Assembly (NCBI RefSeq): GCF_021026295.1
Contig: NZ_JAJNDA010000030.1
Coordinates: 1-50,700 of the forward strand
Source of the DNA: Actinomycetospora soli
GTDB lineage: Bacteria > Actinomycetota > Actinomycetes > Mycobacteriales > Pseudonocardiaceae
Length of the DNA stretch: 50,700 nt
Direction: 5' to 3'
Shown piece by piece: positions 26,227 to 34,641 of the stretch. Position numbers and translations under genes: made by a program. The notes under the pieces are model-generated. The model worked only from the letters and a program-made list of their open reading frames with translations. It did not search any database and was not told the DNA's origin. Position 1 is the stretch's first letter. The number at the start of each line of letters is the position of its first letter.

Positions 26227-27303
26227 TCACCGGCCCGCCGGGTACACCTCGACCTCGGCGGCCTTGACCGCGAACCACAGCTCGTCCCCCGGCTCGACGG
26301 CGAGGTCGGCGACCGCGGCCGGCGTCACGTCGGCGGCGAGGCCGTCGACCCAGCCCGGCCCGCCGTCGGGAACGGCGGCCCGCAGGCGCACGAGCTCGCC
26401 GTGCGGCTCCATCGCGGCCAGCCGCACCGGCACCAGCGTGCGGGGTGAGCCCTTGGGCGGGTCGCGGAACACCGAGACCGACGCCGGGGAGAACAGGGCG
26501 ACCGCCGGCTCGTCGTCGGCCACCGGGTCCGGGTGCACGCCGCCGATCACCGTGCCCTCGGCGGTCCGCAGGCCCTCGCCGCACGAGCGGCCCGGCACGA
26601 GGTCGAGCCCCGCGATGCGGGCGGCGAAGGCGGAGCGCGGGCGGCGCAGCACGTCGGCGGTGGGCCCGGCCTCGACGACCCGGCCGCCGTCGAGCACGAC
26701 GAGCCGGTCGGCGAGGACCACGGCGTCGAGCACGTCGTGGGTGACCATCAGCGTCGTCACCCCCGCGGCCCGCACCACGCGGCGCAGCAGCGAGCGGATC
26801 GCGGGCGTGACGTCCACGTCGAGGGCGGCGAAGGGCTCGTCGAGCAGCAGCAGCTCCGGCTCGCAGGCCAGGGCGCGGGCGATGGCGACGCGCTGGGCCT
26901 GCCCGCCGGAGAGCTCGGACGGGCGCCGGTCGGCGAGTGCGGTCGCGTCGACCATCTCCAGCCAGCGGTCCGCGGTCTCCCGCGCCACCCGCCGTCGGGA
27001 ACCGGTGGAGCGCGGGCCGAAGGCGACGTTGTCGCGGGCGGTGAGGTGCGGGAAGAGCAGGGCCGACTGGCTGAGCAGACCGACCCGACGACGGTGCACG
27101 GGCACGTCGTCGAGCACCCGCCCGTCGAGCACCACGGATCCCCGGTCCGGCCGGTACAGCCCGGCGAGCGCGCCGAGGAACGTCGACTTGCCCGCGCCGT
27201 TCGACCCGAGCACCGCCACGACCTCGCCGGACTCCACCGTCACCGACACGTCCAGGGCGAACGACCCGCGCGTGACCGCGACGTCGACCTCGAGCCGGCT
27301 CAT
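26227..27303 (-). CDS. modC: Molybdate ABC transporter ATP-binding protein
   Basis: 358 aa, ATG at 27303 overlapping the modB stop (ATGA). It powers molybdate/tungstate import. Walker A is [11 protein letters not shown] (residue ~33), the Q-loop is [13 protein letters not shown], the ABC signature [15 protein letters not shown], Walker [13 protein letters not shown], and the H-loop TLMVTHD. The C-terminal ~125 residues contain a Mop/TOBE-type domain ([18 protein letters not shown]..., [18 protein letters not shown]), which in ModC binds oxyanion and tunes activity. Last in the operon HTH-Mop gene, modA, modB, modC. Confidence 0.94.
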   Translation of the reverse strand: MSRLEVDVAVTRGSFALDVSVTVESGEVVAVLGSNGAGKSTFLGALAGLYRPDRGSVVLDGRVLDDVPVHRRRVGLLSQSALLFPHLTARDNVAFGPRSTGSRRRVARETADRWLEMVDATALADRRPSELSGGQAQRVAIARALACEPELLLLDEPFAALDVDVTPAIRSLLRRVVRAAGVTTLMVTHDVLDAVVLADRLVVLDGGRVVEAGPTADVLRRPRSAFAARIAGLDLVPGRSCGEGLRTAEGTVIGGVHPDPVADDEPAVALFSPASVSVFRDPPKGSPRTLVPVRLAAMEPHGELVRLRAAVPDGGPGWVDGLAADVTPAAVADLAVEPGDELWFAVKAAEVEVYPAGR

Positions 27304-28073
27304 CGCAGGTCCCGGGTGCGCGACACCACGATCACCAGGATCGCCACGACGACGAGGACGAGCGACATCGCCACCGCCCCGTCGAGGTCGCTCTCCGACT
27401 CGAGGTAGATGAACAGCGGCAGGGTCCGGGTGGTGCCCTCGAGCGAACCCGCGAACGTGATCGTCGCGCCGAACTCCCCGAGGGCCCGGGCGAACGCGAG
27501 CACGCTGCCCGACATCAGGCCCGGCAGCACCACCGGCACCGTCACCCGCCACAGCGTCGTCGCCGGTGAGGCGCCGAGCGTCGCGGCGACCGCCTCGTAG
27601 CGCTCCCCCGCCGTGCGCAGCGCCCCCTCGAGCGAGACGACGAGGAACGGCATCGCGACGAAGGTCTGGGCGAGGACCACGGCCGTCGTCGAGAACGGGA
27701 TGGTGATGCCGAACTCGCGGTCGAGGAAGCTGCCGAGCGGGCCGGTCCGGCCGAACAGGAACAGCAGCGTCAGGCCCCCGACGACGGGTGGGAGCACCAG
27801 CGGCAGCAGCACCACCGACCGCACGAACGGCAGCCCCGGCAACGACGACCGCGCCAGGACCACGGCGAGCGGGCCGCCGAGGACCAGGCACAGGACCATC
27901 GTCGCGAGCCCGGTCTCCAGCGAGAGACGCAGGGCCGCGAGCGCCGACGGCGTCGTGACGAGGCCGAGGAAGTTCGGCCAGTCCACCCGGACGACGAGCC
28001 CCGCCACGGGGATCGCCACCAGGAGCCACGCGAGGGCCGCCGGCGCCCAGAGCAGGCGCGGAACGGACGTCAC
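27300..28073 (-). CDS. modB: Molybdate ABC transporter permease
   Basis: 257 aa, GTG at 28073 overlapping the modA stop (GTGA). About six membrane helices. The permease EAA loop that contacts ModC is [30 protein letters not shown] near residue 155, here shown by its core [15 protein letters not shown]. The following [22 protein letters not shown] is characteristic of ModB/CysU-type permeases. It transports molybdate across the membrane. Its position between modA and modC makes the assignment firm. Confidence 0.94.
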   Translation of the reverse strand: MTSVPRLLWAPAALAWLLVAIPVAGLVVRVDWPNFLGLVTTPSALAALRLSLETGLATMVLCLVLGGPLAVVLARSSLPGLPFVRSVVLLPLVLPPVVGGLTLLFLFGRTGPLGSFLDREFGITIPFSTTAVVLAQTFVAMPFLVVSLEGALRTAGERYEAVAATLGASPATTLWRVTVPVVLPGLMSGSVLAFARALGEFGATITFAGSLEGTTRTLPLFIYLESESDLDGAVAMSLVLVVVAILVIVVSRTRDLR

Positions 28074-28870
28074 TTCGTGACGAACCCCGCCTGCTGCAGC
28101 GCCGCGGTGCCCTGCGGGCCGCGGACGAAGCTGATCCAGCTCTGCGCGAGATCGGCGTTCTGCGAGCCGTTCACGACGCCGATCGGGTAGGACTGCACCG
28201 CGCCCTGGGCCGAGGCCTGCGGGAAGTCGAGGCCCTGGACCTTGCCCTGGGTCGAACGCACGTCGGTGACGTAGACGAGGCCCGCGTCGGCGTTCCCGGT
28301 CTGGACGCGGTTGAGCACGCCCTTGACGTCCTGCTCCTCGCTGGCCGGGGTGAGCGTGACGCCCGCGGCCTTCTCGGCGGCCTCGGCGGCCGCGCCGCAG
28401 GGGACGGCCGGCGCGCACACCACGGAGACGATCCCGGGCCGGTTCAGCGAGGCCAGGTCGGTGATGCCCTTGGGGTTGTTCGGGGCGACCGCGATCTGCA
28501 GCGTGTTGGTCGCGTAGACCACCGGCTCGCCCTGGATCTTCCCGGCCTGCACGGCGGTGTTCATGGTCTTCGAGCTCGCCGTCGCCAGGACGTCGGCCGG
28601 AGCGCCCTGCACGACCTGCTGGGCCAGCGAGTCCGAGCCGCCGAAGTTGAACGTCACGGTGGTGCCGGGGTTCGCGTTCTGGAACTCGGTGCCGAGCTGC
28701 TGGTAGACGCTCGTGAGCGACGCGGCCGCCGACACCGTCAGGGTCCGGGCCGGCGCCTGCGCCTGCGTGGACTGGCCCGACCCGGAGTCGGATCCGCCGC
28801 ACGCGGTCAGGGCGAGCCCGAGCACGGCAGCGGCGCCGACCATGAGCGCGGAACGGAATCGGGTCCTCAC
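28070..28870 (-). CDS. modA: Molybdate-binding lipoprotein
   Basis: 266 aa, GTG at 28870 with GGAGGGA upstream and overlapping the stop of the HTH-Mop gene (GTGA). The lipoprotein signal ends in LALTACGG. The ModA pattern is clear: [20 protein letters not shown] after the signal (oxyanion-binding Ser), [26 protein letters not shown], and [11 protein letters not shown]. It captures molybdate or tungstate outside the membrane. A typical length for the family. Confidence 0.95.
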   Translation of the reverse strand: MRTRFRSALMVGAAAVLGLALTACGGSDSGSGQSTQAQAPARTLTVSAAASLTSVYQQLGTEFQNANPGTTVTFNFGGSDSLAQQVVQGAPADVLATASSKTMNTAVQAGKIQGEPVVYATNTLQIAVAPNNPKGITDLASLNRPGIVSVVCAPAVPCGAAAEAAEKAAGVTLTPASEEQDVKGVLNRVQTGNADAGLVYVTDVRSTQGKVQGLDFPQASAQGAVQSYPIGVVNGSQNADLAQSWISFVRGPQGTAALQQAGFVTK

Positions 28871-29271
28871 GCGGTCCCTCCAGGGGTCTCGACGATGATG
28901 TGGGTGGCCTTGACGACGGCGACCGCCAGCGAGCCGACCTCGAGGGAGAGCTCGTGCACGGCCTCGGTGCTCATGAGCGACACGACCCGGTGCGGCCCGG
29001 CCTGGATCTCCACCTGCGACATGACCTTGTCGCTCTGGATGTCGGTGACCAGCCCGACGAGCCGGTTGCGGGCCGAGCGCCCGACGCCGGACGGGTCCGG
29101 GGTGGCATGGGCCTGCGCCCGCGCGAACGCCGCCAGGTCGGCCCCCGCGATGACCTTGCGGCCACTGGAGTCGGCCTCGACGGGCAGGGCGCCGCCGTCG
29201 GTCCAGCGGCGGACGGTGTCGTCGCTGACCCCGAGCAGCCGCGCCGCCTCGGCGATCCGGAAGTGCGTCAC
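28867..29271 (-). CDS. HTH-molbindin (Mop/TOBE) protein, probable mod regulator or Mo store
   Basis: 134 aa from GTG 29271 ([23 protein letters not shown]). The N-terminal ~60 residues are a MerR/excisionase-like HTH ending in the wing-like [15 protein letters not shown]. The C-terminal ~68 residues are one Mop domain ([36 protein letters not shown]) that binds molybdate as an oligomer. It is first in the mod operon and coupled to modA. It could sense molybdate and control the operon, as ModE does with different HTH, or act only as a binding protein. TAGACT lies 8 nt before the start, so the transcript may be leaderless. Confidence 0.85.
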   Translation of the reverse strand: MTHFRIAEAARLLGVSDDTVRRWTDGGALPVEADSSGRKVIAGADLAAFARAQAHATPDPSGVGRSARNRLVGLVTDIQSDKVMSQVEIQAGPHRVVSLMSTEAVHELSLEVGSLAVAVVKATHIIVETPGGTA

Positions 29272-29279
29272 GGAGCGGC

Positions 29280-29285
29280 AGTCTA
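29280..29285 (-). promoter_or_regulatory. Candidate -10 of the mod operon
   Basis: TAGACT on the minus strand, 8 nt before the GTG at 29271. No ModE-type ATCGnTATATA palindrome is seen in the divergent gap 29272-29408. Confidence 0.4.
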
Positions 29286-29408
29286 GGGCCGTAGGTACGG
29301 GCGCGCCCATCCGATCGGGCGGCATTTCCGGTGATCGTCGGTCACCGCCCGCTGCGATCACGGACGACCACCCTCGCGAACCGCCCGCGGCGGTGGGAGA
29401 GTCGCGGT

Positions 29409-30614
29409 GTGGACTTCGCCCCCAGCGCCGTAGCGGACGACTACACGAAGCGGATGCGCGCCTTCCTGGAGGAGTCGATCCTCCCGGCCGAGGCCGAGTA
29501 CGACGCCTTCCGCGAGGAGCGCCGTGGCACCCCCGCCGAGCACGAGCTCCCGCCCGTCGTCGAGACCCTCAAGGCCGAGGCGCGCGAGCGCGGGCTGTGG
29601 AACCTGTTCCTGCCGTCGGAGTCGGGCCTGACGAACCTCGAGTACGCCGCGGTCGCCGAGGTCACCGGCTGGTCGCCGGTCATCGCCCCCGAGGCGATCA
29701 ACTGCCAGGCCCCGGACACCGGGAACATGGAGACGCTGCACCTGTTCGGCACCGCCGAGCAGAAGCAGGACTGGCTCGTCCCGCTGCTCGCCGGCGAGAT
29801 CCGGTCGGCCTTCGCGATGACCGAGCCCGCCGTCGCGTCGTCGGACGCCACCAACATCACCACCGAGATCCGCCGCGAGGGCGACGAGTACGTCGTCAAC
29901 GGCAAGAAGTGGTGGTGCTCCGGCGCCGCCGACTCGCGCTGCGCGATCTTCATCGTCATGGGCAAGACCGACCCCGAGGCCCCGAAGCACCGCCAGCAGT
30001 CGATGGTCCTCGTGCCCCGGGACACCCCGGGCGTGCACATCACCCGGGCCCTGCCGGTGTTCGGCTACCAGGACCAGCACGGGCACTGCGAGATCGAGTT
30101 CCACGACGTCCGCGTGCCCGCGTCGAACCTGCTCGGCGAGGAGGGCGGCGGGTTCGCCATCTCCCAGGCACGCCTGGGCCCCGGCCGCATCCACCACTGC
30201 ATGCGCCTCATCGGGATGGCCGAGCGGGCGCTGGACGCGATGGTGCGCCGCGCCAACGAGCGCGTCGCGTTCGGCAAGCCGCTGGCCGACCAGGGCGTGG
30301 TCCAGCAGCAGATCGCCGAGAGCCGCATCGAGATCGACCAGGCCCGGCTGTACGTGCAGAAGGCCGCGGACCTCATCGACAAGGTCGGCTCCCGCGGCGC
30401 CGCCAGCGAGATCGCGGCCATCAAGGTCGTCTGCCCGCGCATGGCCTGCGGCGTCATCGACCGCGCGATCCAGGTGCACGGCGGCGGCGGGGTCTCCGAC
30501 GACTTCCCGCTCGCCTCGGCCTACGCCTGGGCCCGCGCCCTGCGCCTGGCCGACGGCCCGGACGAGGTGCACCTGCGCTCCGTCGCCCGCGTGGAGATCA
30601 AGCAGCGCGCCTGA
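29409..30614 (+). CDS. Acyl-CoA dehydrogenase (ACAD10/11-like)
   Basis: 401 aa from GTG 29409, GGGAGAG 8 nt upstream. A flavoenzyme that oxidises an acyl-CoA at C2-C3. N-domain helices (residues 1-120), beta domain with [20 protein letters not shown] (~135) and [19 protein letters not shown] sequence (the FAD/substrate loop), then the C-domain with [19 protein letters not shown] and the end motif [21 protein letters not shown]. This [13 protein letters not shown] form is typical of the ACAD10/11 group. It overlaps the converging regulator gene by 17 nt. It corresponds by neighbourhood to a mycobacterial fadE near cspB; substrate unknown. Confidence 0.92.
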   Translation: MDFAPSAVADDYTKRMRAFLEESILPAEAEYDAFREERRGTPAEHELPPVVETLKAEARERGLWNLFLPSESGLTNLEYAAVAEVTGWSPVIAPEAINCQAPDTGNMETLHLFGTAEQKQDWLVPLLAGEIRSAFAMTEPAVASSDATNITTEIRREGDEYVVNGKKWWCSGAADSRCAIFIVMGKTDPEAPKHRQQSMVLVPRDTPGVHITRALPVFGYQDQHGHCEIEFHDVRVPASNLLGEEGGGFAISQARLGPGRIHHCMRLIGMAERALDAMVRRANERVAFGKPLADQGVVQQQIAESRIEIDQARLYVQKAADLIDKVGSRGAASEIAAIKVVCPRMACGVIDRAIQVHGGGGVSDDFPLASAYAWARALRLADGPDEVHLRSVARVEIKQRA

Positions 30615-31230
30615 ACAGCCCGAGCACCCAGGCACGGCCGACCGCCTCCGCGCGGTCGGTCGCGCCGAGCTTGCGGAACAGCCGCGCCGCGTGCGACTTC
30701 ACGGTGGCGGCCGACAGGTACAGCCGTCGGCCGATGTCGGCGTTGGTCAGCCCCCGGCTGACCCCGATGAGCACCTGGACCTCGCGCACCGACAGGTCGA
30801 GCCCCCGCTGCACCGGCAGGTCGACGACCACCCCGTCGTCCGCCGGCGTGAGCAGTTCCTCACCCGACCACGCGTCGACGACGGCGGCGACGGTGCGGGT
30901 CATCGCCCGCGGGGCGTCCCAGCGCAGGTAGGCGACCGCTCCCCCGGCGAGGGCCTCGGCGACGGCCGCCGGGTCGTCCGAGGGTCCCGCGACGAGCACC
31001 GGCACCTCCGGCGCCGCGGACCGGACGTCCGCCAGGGCGGGGGCCGCCGTCCCGGCGCGCGCCACCCCGAGCACGACGACGTCGGCCTCCCCCGCGGTGA
31101 CCCGCGCCAGCAGGTCAGGCCGGTCCCGGGCGATCACCAGCTCGTCGACCCCGACGGCGGCGGCGAGCAGCAGCTCGAGGCGCCGGCGGGTCTGCTCCCG
31201 GTCGTCGTGCACCACGCAGGTGCTCGGCAT
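30598..31230 (-). CDS. LuxR/NarL-type response regulator lacking phospho-acceptor Asp
   Basis: 210 aa, ATG at 31230. The receiver-like N-terminal domain (residues 1-120) begins with [17 protein letters not shown]. Where the phosphorylated Asp should stand (consensus DVVLLDL-RMPG), the sequence is [13 protein letters not shown], so Gly replaces Asp. The C-terminal HTH ([44 protein letters not shown]) is intact. No histidine kinase is adjacent. It probably works without phosphorylation, or through another input. Its last 17 nt overlap the acyl-CoA dehydrogenase tail-to-tail. Its target may be itself or the divergent secreted-protein gene at 31408. Confidence 0.85.
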   Translation of the reverse strand: MPSTCVVHDDREQTRRRLELLLAAAVGVDELVIARDRPDLLARVTAGEADVVVLGVARAGTAAPALADVRSAAPEVPVLVAGPSDDPAAVAEALAGGAVAYLRWDAPRAMTRTVAAVVDAWSGEELLTPADDGVVVDLPVQRGLDLSVREVQVLIGVSRGLTNADIGRRLYLSAATVKSHAARLFRKLGATDRAEAVGRAWVLGLFRRAA

Positions 31231-31407
31231 CGCGCGACTCCTTCACACGATCGTGGACCGGACACCTCTACCGGGTGATATGGCTTCGGCGCGAGTGCCG
31301 CGGCGAGCATCATGACATCGGTGTAATTCACCTGGTCGGCCATCACCCACGTGCGCCACACCGCTACGGATTGCACGCAACGGGCCGACGCGACTTGCAT
31401 GATCGCC

Positions 31408-32652
31408 ATGCGACGGTTCGCGACGGTCCTGGCCGGGATGTGCCTGCTCCTCGCCATCCCCACCGTGCCCGCCGCGCTGGCCGTCCCGTCCGCGGAGACC
31501 TGGGGCGCGGAGCTCGCGGTCGACGGTGGCGACGACGTCGACGTGGTCGCGGACGACGGCGCCGCCCGGCTGCGCGACACCGCCGCACGGACCACGACGA
31601 CGGGTCCCGCGCCCGCCGAGGGCACCCTGCTGCTCGCCCCGCGCCGCCTCGGCGCCGTCGCCGACCGCATCTCGACCGCCCCGACCGCCGACACCCCCGG
31701 CGGCTCGCAGGTCCTCGTCGCCGTGCGGGGCATCCGCGACGACGGGTCCTGGTCGGAGTGGATCCCGACCGGCGCGCAGGGCCCGGCGCAGCTCCCCGCG
31801 CCGACGCTGCAGGTGCAGGTCCGGGTGACGCTGGTCGCCGGCACGGACGGCGCCTCCCCGGCACTGCGCCGGCTGTGGCTCACCGCGGACAGCACGCCCG
31901 CCCCGCGACGGCTGTCGGCCTCGGCAGCGACCCCGCCGTTCACCGCGCGCGTGTTCGCCACCCGGATCGGCCTCGTCGGCAACACCACCGCCAACGGCCA
32001 CCGCATCGTCTCCGACGACCGCTTCGTCGCCCTGCCCTCCCGCCGCGGTCTGGCCGCCGACGGCACCGGCGACTACACGGTGAAGGTCTGTGCGGGCGGT
32101 CGCTGCGCCTGGGCCCCGGTCTGGGACGTCGGGCCGTGGAACACGAAGGACGACCACTGGAACGCCGACCGCGAGTCCTTCACCGACCTCGCCCGCGGCC
32201 TGCCCCAGGCCCAGGCCGCCCGCGACGACGGGTACAACGGCGGCCGCGACGGGTTCGGGCGACGGGTGGCCAACCCCGCGGGCATCGACCTCGCGGACGG
32301 CACCTTCCGCCGCGACCTGCGCCTGACCGACAACGGCTACGTCGACGTCACCTATCTCTGGACCGGCACCGGACCGGCGGGCACCGCGCGCGGCGACGAC
32401 CCGGTGACCGTCCGGGCGGCCCCGTCGCCCGACGCCCCGGACGTGGGGGTGGTGGCCGCCCGCTCGCGCGTCGGGGTCGAGTGCGCGGCCGCGCCCACGG
32501 CCTCCTCCCCCGCCCCGACGCCGGCTCCCTCCGCCCGGGCGGCGGCACGGACCACCACGTCTGCGCCGGTCACGTCCCGGTGGCTGCGCCTCGGGACCGG
32601 CCAGTACGTGCCCGCCACCGCCCTGGAGGTCCCCGATGTCCCCGCGTGCTGA
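31408..32652 (+). CDS. Secreted protein with discoidin-like N-domain and NPAGIDLADG domain
   Basis: 414 aa from ATG 31408; ATG 31399 is an alternative. A Sec signal peptide (RRFATVLAGMCLLLAIPTVPAALA) leads to an N-domain (about 25-165) with ETWGAELAVDGGDDVDVV and a sandwich-like GIRDDGSWSEWIPTGAQG ... VQVRVTLVAG. The central domain (about 175-325) carries CAGGRCAWAPVWDVGPWNTKDDHWN, GYNGGRDGFGRRVANPAGIDLADG and GYVDVTYLWTG, a pattern I know from secreted actinobacterial proteins but cannot name. The last part is Ala/Thr-rich with a possible SH3-like end (RWLRLGTGQYVPATAL). A cell-wall or surface role is likely. Coupled to its partial paralogue. Confidence 0.75.
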   Translation: MRRFATVLAGMCLLLAIPTVPAALAVPSAETWGAELAVDGGDDVDVVADDGAARLRDTAARTTTTGPAPAEGTLLLAPRRLGAVADRISTAPTADTPGGSQVLVAVRGIRDDGSWSEWIPTGAQGPAQLPAPTLQVQVRVTLVAGTDGASPALRRLWLTADSTPAPRRLSASAATPPFTARVFATRIGLVGNTTANGHRIVSDDRFVALPSRRGLAADGTGDYTVKVCAGGRCAWAPVWDVGPWNTKDDHWNADRESFTDLARGLPQAQAARDDGYNGGRDGFGRRVANPAGIDLADGTFRRDLRLTDNGYVDVTYLWTGTGPAGTARGDDPVTVRAAPSPDAPDVGVVAARSRVGVECAAAPTASSPAPTPAPSARAAARTTTSAPVTSRWLRLGTGQYVPATALEVPDVPAC

Positions 32653-33469
32653 GCTCCCGCACGGGGACCGTCGTGATCATCGAGCACCTGCGGGGGCGGA
32701 GCCGGTCGGCCGACCGCCGAGGGTGCTCGCTCAACGACGGGTCGGCGCCACCGGCGCGGTCGTCGCGGCCCTGATGCTCGCGGGGACCGCGGGTGCGCTC
32801 GCGGACCCGGCGATCGTCGTCCCGACGCCGCCGGGCGAGAGCTGGTCGGCCGAGCTCGCCCTCGACGGCGGCGACGACACCGGGGTCGTGCTCGCCGACG
32901 ACGAGGTCCGTCCCGCGACGCCCCGGAGCGAGGGCGTCCTGGTCGTCGCCCCTCGGCGTCTGCTGCACCCCGCCGGGGCCGTTGCCGGCTCCGTCGGCGC
33001 GGACCGCCCGGCCGGCACCTCCGTCGACCTCGAGGTCCGCGGCCTCGACGCGGACGGCCGGTGGGGTCCCTGGCTCGCCGCACGCGACCGCGCCCCGGCG
33101 CGCTTCGCGGCGCCGACGTCCGAGGTGCAGGTCCGTCTGCTGCTGCGCGGCGCCTCCGACGGCTCGGCCGTCCCGGCCGCCCGCGACGTGTGGCTCACCG
33201 CCGAGCCGCCCGGACCCGCCCCGAGCACGATCCCCACCGACCGGCCCCGCCCGGCCGGTCTCGCGGCACCGCGCGCCGCCGCCCCGACGCGTCCCACCCC
33301 CGCGGTCCGGCTCGGGGAGACCTACGAGCCGGCCGCGGGCAGCCCGGTGCCGCCGACGACCACCTCGTCGCCGACGGCGAGCCCGTCGACCACCTCGACC
33401 GCGTCGTCGCCGACCAGCCCCACCTCGACGGTGCGGGCGACGGTGCCGCCGGAGCCCACGGGCCCCTGA
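32636..33469 (+). CDS. Truncated tandem paralogue of the preceding secreted protein
   Basis: 277 aa, ATG 32636 inside the previous gene (17-nt overlap) with GGAGG 6 nt upstream. Residues 45-65 are a membrane/signal helix. The N-domain matches its neighbour: ESWSAELALDGGDDTGVVLADD versus ETWGAELAVDGGDDVDVVADD, and GLDADGRWGPWLAARDRAP with VQVRLLLRG. The NPAGIDLADG domain of the neighbour is missing. After LGETYEPAAGS the frame crosses the end of the minus-strand HlyD gene, and the last ~49 residues are Ser/Thr/Pro-rich sequence read antisense to it. Probably a duplicate that lost its 3' part; the protein may still be made. Confidence 0.55.
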   Translation: MSPRAELPHGDRRDHRAPAGAEPVGRPPRVLAQRRVGATGAVVAALMLAGTAGALADPAIVVPTPPGESWSAELALDGGDDTGVVLADDEVRPATPRSEGVLVVAPRRLLHPAGAVAGSVGADRPAGTSVDLEVRGLDADGRWGPWLAARDRAPARFAAPTSEVQVRLLLRGASDGSAVPAARDVWLTAEPPGPAPSTIPTDRPRPAGLAAPRAAAPTRPTPAVRLGETYEPAAGSPVPPTTTSSPTASPSTTSTASSPTSPTSTVRATVPPEPTGP

Positions 33470-34383
33470 CCGCGCACCACCTGCACGGTCGCGGTGCCGG
33501 GTGTCGGTCCCGGGCGCAGCGCGTCCGGTGGCACGACGAGCACCCCGTCCCGCCGCGCGAGCACGATCGACGCCTGCGCCGGGAGTCCGATCCGGGCGGT
33601 GTCGGGCAGCGGCGCGCCGATCGCGACGGCGTAGCGGCCGTCCGGCCCGGGCACCGGCGCCACGTCCACCACCTGACCCCGCAGCCGCGGCCCACCCGTC
33701 GTCACGGACGCCGTGCGTCCGACGACCACGTCCGCGACCTGCGCGGGCGCCACCGCGACCCGCACGACGAGGCCGGTCAGGTCCGCGATCTCGACGGCGG
33801 GCGGCGAGGCGGCCGAGACGCGGTCCCCGACCTGCGCCCGCACGACGGTGACCGTGCCGTCCTGCGCGGCACGCAGCACCCCGCCGTCGAGCACCCGCCG
33901 GGCCTCGGCGAGCGCGGCGCGGTCGGCGGAGATCGCGGCGTCGAGGCGGGCGAGGGCGACCGGGTCGGGCACCGGCACTGCGGCCGCAGCGTCGCGGGCC
34001 CGTTCGTCCGCGGCGAGCGCGGCCTCCGCGGCGGCCACCCCGGGCCGGACGGCGCTGTCGTCGAGGGTCGCGAGGACGTCGCCGGTGCGCACGGTGGCGC
34101 CCACGGTCGCGTCCACGCCGGCGACGACGCCGTCGACGGGGAACGCGGCCGCGGTGGCGACGCGGCTGACCACGGAGCCGTCCACGTGGGCCTGGACGAC
34201 GACGCCGCCCCGCACCACGGGCACGGTGTCGGGCCGCAGGGGCGCGTCCGCGGTGAGGGTGAGCCCGCCGAGCACGACGACCACCGCCAGCAGCAGCAGG
34301 ACCGCGACCGCGGTCCGGCCCCGCCGCCGACGACGGCGCCGGGCGGGCGCCGCCGGGGGCGTGCGGATCGCGGTGGTGGTCAC
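33322..34383 (-). CDS. HlyD/MFP-type efflux periplasmic adaptor subunit
   Basis: 353 aa, GTG at 34383. A very basic N-terminus (RRRRRRRGR) and one membrane helix (AVAVLLLLAVVVVLGGL, ~22-40) are followed by a barrel-sandwich half motif (VDGVVAGVDATVGATVRTGDVLATLD), a short Ala-rich hairpin (about 110-150), the second lipoyl-like half (VLRAAQDGTVTVVRAQVGDRVS), a beta-barrel and the C-terminal GLVGDDAVEVVDGLAVGDEVVVGG. In Gram-positives such proteins work with MacB-type ABC exporters or bind substrate at the membrane, but no ABC gene is next to it here. Its last 148 nt overlap the converging secreted-protein gene. Confidence 0.85.
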   Translation of the reverse strand: MTTTAIRTPPAAPARRRRRRRGRTAVAVLLLLAVVVVLGGLTLTADAPLRPDTVPVVRGGVVVQAHVDGSVVSRVATAAAFPVDGVVAGVDATVGATVRTGDVLATLDDSAVRPGVAAAEAALAADERARDAAAAVPVPDPVALARLDAAISADRAALAEARRVLDGGVLRAAQDGTVTVVRAQVGDRVSAASPPAVEIADLTGLVVRVAVAPAQVADVVVGRTASVTTGGPRLRGQVVDVAPVPGPDGRYAVAIGAPLPDTARIGLPAQASIVLARRDGVLVVPPDALRPGPTPGTATVQVVRGQGPVGSGGTVARTVEVGLVGDDAVEVVDGLAVGDEVVVGGTGLPAAGS

Positions 34384-34531
34384 GGCCCGACGCTAGTGAT
34401 CCCCGTCCGAGCGGCCGGGGACGTCGTGGTCGCTCGGCGTGTCACCCGAGTGGGGGACCCGCACACACGCCCCCGGCGGGCACCCCGGCGGCGCGACGCC
34501 TCTCCGATCGTACGGTTCCGGAGGGCCGGAC

Positions 34532-34595
34532 CCGCAGGTGCGTGATCATGCCGTAGCGGTGTCCGCATCTGCGGCACACCGCCCGCGACCTGCGG
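34532..34595. promoter_or_regulatory. Nested palindrome in the HlyD/moaA divergent gap
   Basis: Outer arms ccgcaggt/acctgcgg (34532-34539, 34588-34595) enclose an almost perfect 11-bp hairpin gcggtgtccgc-atct-gcgg(c)acaccgc (34556-34582, one bulged base). It is upstream of the putative moaA -10, so it is more likely an operator or DNA structure than a leader RNA. It does not resemble the Moco riboswitch. The rest of 34384-34641 shows no gene. Confidence 0.45.
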
Positions 34596-34627
34596 AGATG
34601 CTGCTCACGTCACTCCTCGATCGTGCG

Positions 34628-34633
34628 TAGGCT
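34628..34633 (+). promoter_or_regulatory. Candidate -10 of moaA-moaD
   Basis: TAGGCT, 8 nt before the moaA ATG, fits a leaderless or nearly leaderless transcript. No Shine-Dalgarno sequence is present before this ATG, which agrees. Confidence 0.4.
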
Positions 34634-34641
34634 GGACGGCG

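Noticed and set aside
34384..34641. Moco riboswitch ahead of moaA
   Set aside because: The hairpins do not form the known Moco RNA layout, and the likely -10 lies between them and the start codon.
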